NCBI RefSeq assembly: GCF_017312485.1
Contig: NZ_BMBA01000005.1
Location: forward strand, 178,258-242,257
DNA: 64,000 nt
DNA from: Clostridium zeae
GTDB taxonomy: Bacteria > Bacillota > Clostridia > Clostridiales > Clostridiaceae
Direction of reading: 5' to 3'
The notes beneath the pieces are model-generated. The model saw only the letters and a program-made list of their open reading frames with translations. It was not told the DNA's origin and did not search any database. How positions within the stretch are numbered: the stretch's first letter is position 1; each line of letters begins with the position of its first letter. Positions 62,535-64,000 of this stretch are shown here, piece by piece. The position numbers and the translations under genes are program-made.

Positions 62535-63702
62535 TTTTTTTACTATATATAAAAAAGAACTAATAGATATTTTTAGAGACAGAAAAACAATCATATTCAG
62601 TATTCTTCTACCTATATTGATCTACCCAGTGATGTTTGGATTAGTTAATTATATGATGAAGGACATGCAAAGTGATATTGAAAAGAAGCTAGATCTAGGA
62701 GTTAAGGGCAATAAGGATTCGGCTATAGTAAGTATACTGAAGGAGCAGAAGAATATTACACTTCATTATGATGATAATTTGGATGAAAAACTTAAAAAGG
62801 GAGATGTGTCTCTTATAATAGATATACCTAATGAGTTTGATCAAAATATTAATGATTTTAAGCCAACAACGTTGAAGCTCGTATATGATAAAGATTCAAA
62901 TAAATCGTCTATGGCAGCTTCTAGTATAAGAGCTATTTTTGATAGCTATTATAAATCTATAGTAAATGCAAGAATAGAAAGTAAAGGGCTAGAGAAAAAT
63001 TTCTTGAATCCTTTTGATATACAGCAAGTTACTACTGAAAATGTAAAAGATTCAGATCAAGGGTTAGGTTCTATGATGATAGGAATGCTTCCAACCTTCA
63101 TAATAATATTTATGCTTACTCCTACCTTAACCATAGCAGCAGACTTCATTGCAGGAGAAAAGGAAAGAGGGACCTTTGAACCGTTACTTTCGACTTCAGT
63201 AAGTAGAATGTCAATAATGTGGGGGAAACTAGCTACCCTTGCTACAGTATCTATAATAGCTTTAGTTGCTAGTATGACAGCAATGGGAGGCTCGCTAAAG
63301 TATAACTTTAAGCTAGGAAATGCTTTAAACGTAACCCCTAAAGCTCTAGTTTTAATAGCTTTATTTTCTGTATTCGTACTTATATCGGTTTGTGCTGTAG
63401 AAATGGCTATAAGTATATATGCTAAATCTATAAAAGAAGCCAATTCATTTTTAGGTGGAATAACAGCTCCAGTATTTATATTATCCTATATACCATTTAT
63501 GATGGATGCTAAGACTGTTAAGTGGATATATTTTAATATACCTATAGTAAATGTAGTAGTTCTGATGAAAGAATTCTTAGTTGGCATATTCAATACTCAG
63601 CATATATTAGTAGTAGCTGCTTGGCATGTGGTTTATGTTATTTTATCAATTCTTTTTGTAAAGATAATGTTCTCAAGAGAAGAAGTTATATTTAGAAGCT
63701 AA
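62527..63702 (+). CDS. natB: ABC exporter permease NatB
   Basis: A 391-residue ABC-2-type permease. One N-terminal helix (KTIIFSILLPILIYPVMFGLVNYMM) precedes a large extracytoplasmic domain (about 40-175) and five or six helices with FIAGEKERGTFEPLLSTSVSRMSIMWGKLA, the NatB/CcmB-like signature. Works with NatA in Na+ (or toxic compound) efflux; a peptide or drug substrate is the alternative. The ATG lies inside the natA coding end after AGGAGGTG. Operon end, with a terminator 45 bases on. Confidence 0.88.
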   Translation: MNNFFTIYKKELIDIFRDRKTIIFSILLPILIYPVMFGLVNYMMKDMQSDIEKKLDLGVKGNKDSAIVSILKEQKNITLHYDDNLDEKLKKGDVSLIIDIPNEFDQNINDFKPTTLKLVYDKDSNKSSMAASSIRAIFDSYYKSIVNARIESKGLEKNFLNPFDIQQVTTENVKDSDQGLGSMMIGMLPTFIIIFMLTPTLTIAADFIAGEKERGTFEPLLSTSVSRMSIMWGKLATLATVSIIALVASMTAMGGSLKYNFKLGNALNVTPKALVLIALFSVFVLISVCAVEMAISIYAKSIKEANSFLGGITAPVFILSYIPFMMDAKTVKWIYFNIPIVNVVVLMKEFLVGIFNTQHILVVAAWHVVYVILSILFVKIMFSREEVIFRS

Positions 63703-63747
63703 TTTGTTGTATCATCATTTTAAATAAAAAAATATGTATACTATTAG

Positions 63748-63784
63748 GATTGAGTTATGCCTGAGATAACTCAATCTTTTTTTG
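63748..63784 (+). terminator. Intrinsic terminator of the PadR-NatAB operon
   Basis: Eleven-base stem GATTGAGTTAT/ATAACTCAATC around a seven-base loop, followed by seven T. The IS200-type left end begins right after this T tract. Confidence 0.9.
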
Positions 63785-64000
63785 TATTAATGAATACCAC
63801 ATGTTATACATGTGGTTCTAAAAAGCTTATAGCTATGAGTAGAAAAAAATAATACCTCCGGAGTAAAATAATAGTAGGTTTGCCGACCACTAACATTTTG
63901 AAGGAGGTATATCCAAAGTGGATAATAATAGTTTAGCACATAGCAAATGGAACTGTAAATATCACATAGTTTTTGCGCCAAAGTATAGAAGACAAATAAT
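63784..64000 (+). mobile_element. IS200/IS605-family insertion sequence, left end and start (runs off the window)
   Basis: The left end has a perfect nine-base hairpin ACCACATGT/ACATGTGGT (63796-63816) typical of the subterminal hairpins bound by single-strand transposases. A leader follows in which ATACCTCC (63852-63859) is complementary to GGAGGTAT (63903-63910), the transposase ribosome binding site, so the mRNA can fold and hide it. The tnpA gene then starts. The right end lies outside the window. Same left end as the remnant at 15532. Confidence 0.85.
63918..64000 (+). CDS. tnpA: IS200-type transposase TnpA (5' part only)
   Basis: A GTG start ten bases after GGAGG opens a frame reading (M)DNNSLAHSKWNCKYHIVFAPKYRR, the classical N terminus of Y1 HUH transposases of IS200 (K-Y-H-I-V-F-x-P-K-Y-R-R). 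Such proteins are about 130-155 residues and cut single-stranded DNA with a single tyrosine, using a catalytic HUH motif that lies beyond the window. The window ends after 27 codons. Confidence 0.85.
   Translation, partial: MDNNSLAHSKWNCKYHIVFAPKYRRQI

Noticed and set aside
1..64000. CRISPR arrays, tRNA or rRNA genes, prophage or complete defence islands
   Set aside because: No regularly spaced direct repeats, no cloverleaf or rRNA-like stretches, and no phage structural or restriction genes were found on reading both strands.

Overview
The window reads as chromosome of a low-GC, spore-forming, motile anaerobe of the genus Clostridium (sensu stricto) or a close relative. The evidence is AT-rich DNA with strong purine-rich ribosome binding sites, frequent TTG/GTG starts, intrinsic terminators after most transcription units, an exosporium-type surface protein, tandem chemoreceptors behind sigma-D-like promoters, a hybrid-cluster protein (Hcp), and a sulfate-activation operon of the clostridial type. 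I see no rRNA, tRNA, CRISPR array or prophage. Names and families were assigned by reading motifs; no database search was made.

Layout. 1-2947: the end of a trehalose operon (PTS transporter end, phosphotrehalase, GntR regulator with its own promoter). 3055-6967 (minus): a BclB-type spore surface protein, an S9 peptidase and a branched-chain aminotransferase. 7317-15478: one long sulfur operon in the order APS kinase, three-gene sulfonate/sulfate-type ABC importer, AprA-like and AprB-like APS reductase subunits, CysD, and CysN fused to a decayed APS-kinase domain. It should import and activate oxidised sulfur and reduce APS to sulfite. A decayed IS200-type left end follows at 15532. 15731-27935: housekeeping and accessory single genes (YczE-type membrane protein, amino acid permease, HD-GYP protein, topoisomerase III, GH4 glycosidase, FtsW/RodA protein, HD hydrolase, MFS protein).

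27964-34735: a small sugar-sensing neighbourhood (RpiR regulator, a lone PTS IIB protein, a truncated IIB-like fragment) with two copies of an unrecognised terminator-ended structured RNA on either side of the IIB gene, then two paralogous chemoreceptors each preceded by a sigma-D-like promoter. 34966-47860: a 13-kb surface glycan locus with eleven genes: glycosyltransferases (one fused to a methyltransferase, two TPR-fused paralogues, one with TPR-like repeats ahead of a GT4-like domain), a StrF-like protein, a PIG-L deacetylase, two sugar epimerases, a polysaccharide deacetylase-like protein, a hexapeptide acyltransferase and a UDP-HexNAc dehydrogenase. Two signal-less beta-rich proteins (47945-49215) lie beside it and are plausible glycoprotein or spore-surface targets.

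49431-63702: an EcsC protein, the pseudouridine-degradation pair psuK-psuG, hcp with a CRP/FNR-type dyad at about -41.5, an AI-2E family permease, a divergent HxlR/azoreductase pair, two SDR enzymes, a tiny protein resembling the C-terminal tail of Rpn transposase-nucleases, a 199-bp near-perfect palindrome, a GNAT protein, and a PadR-DUF2812-NatAB export module. The window ends inside an intact-looking IS200-type element whose left end matches the remnant at 15532. Both copies sit immediately after an intrinsic terminator.
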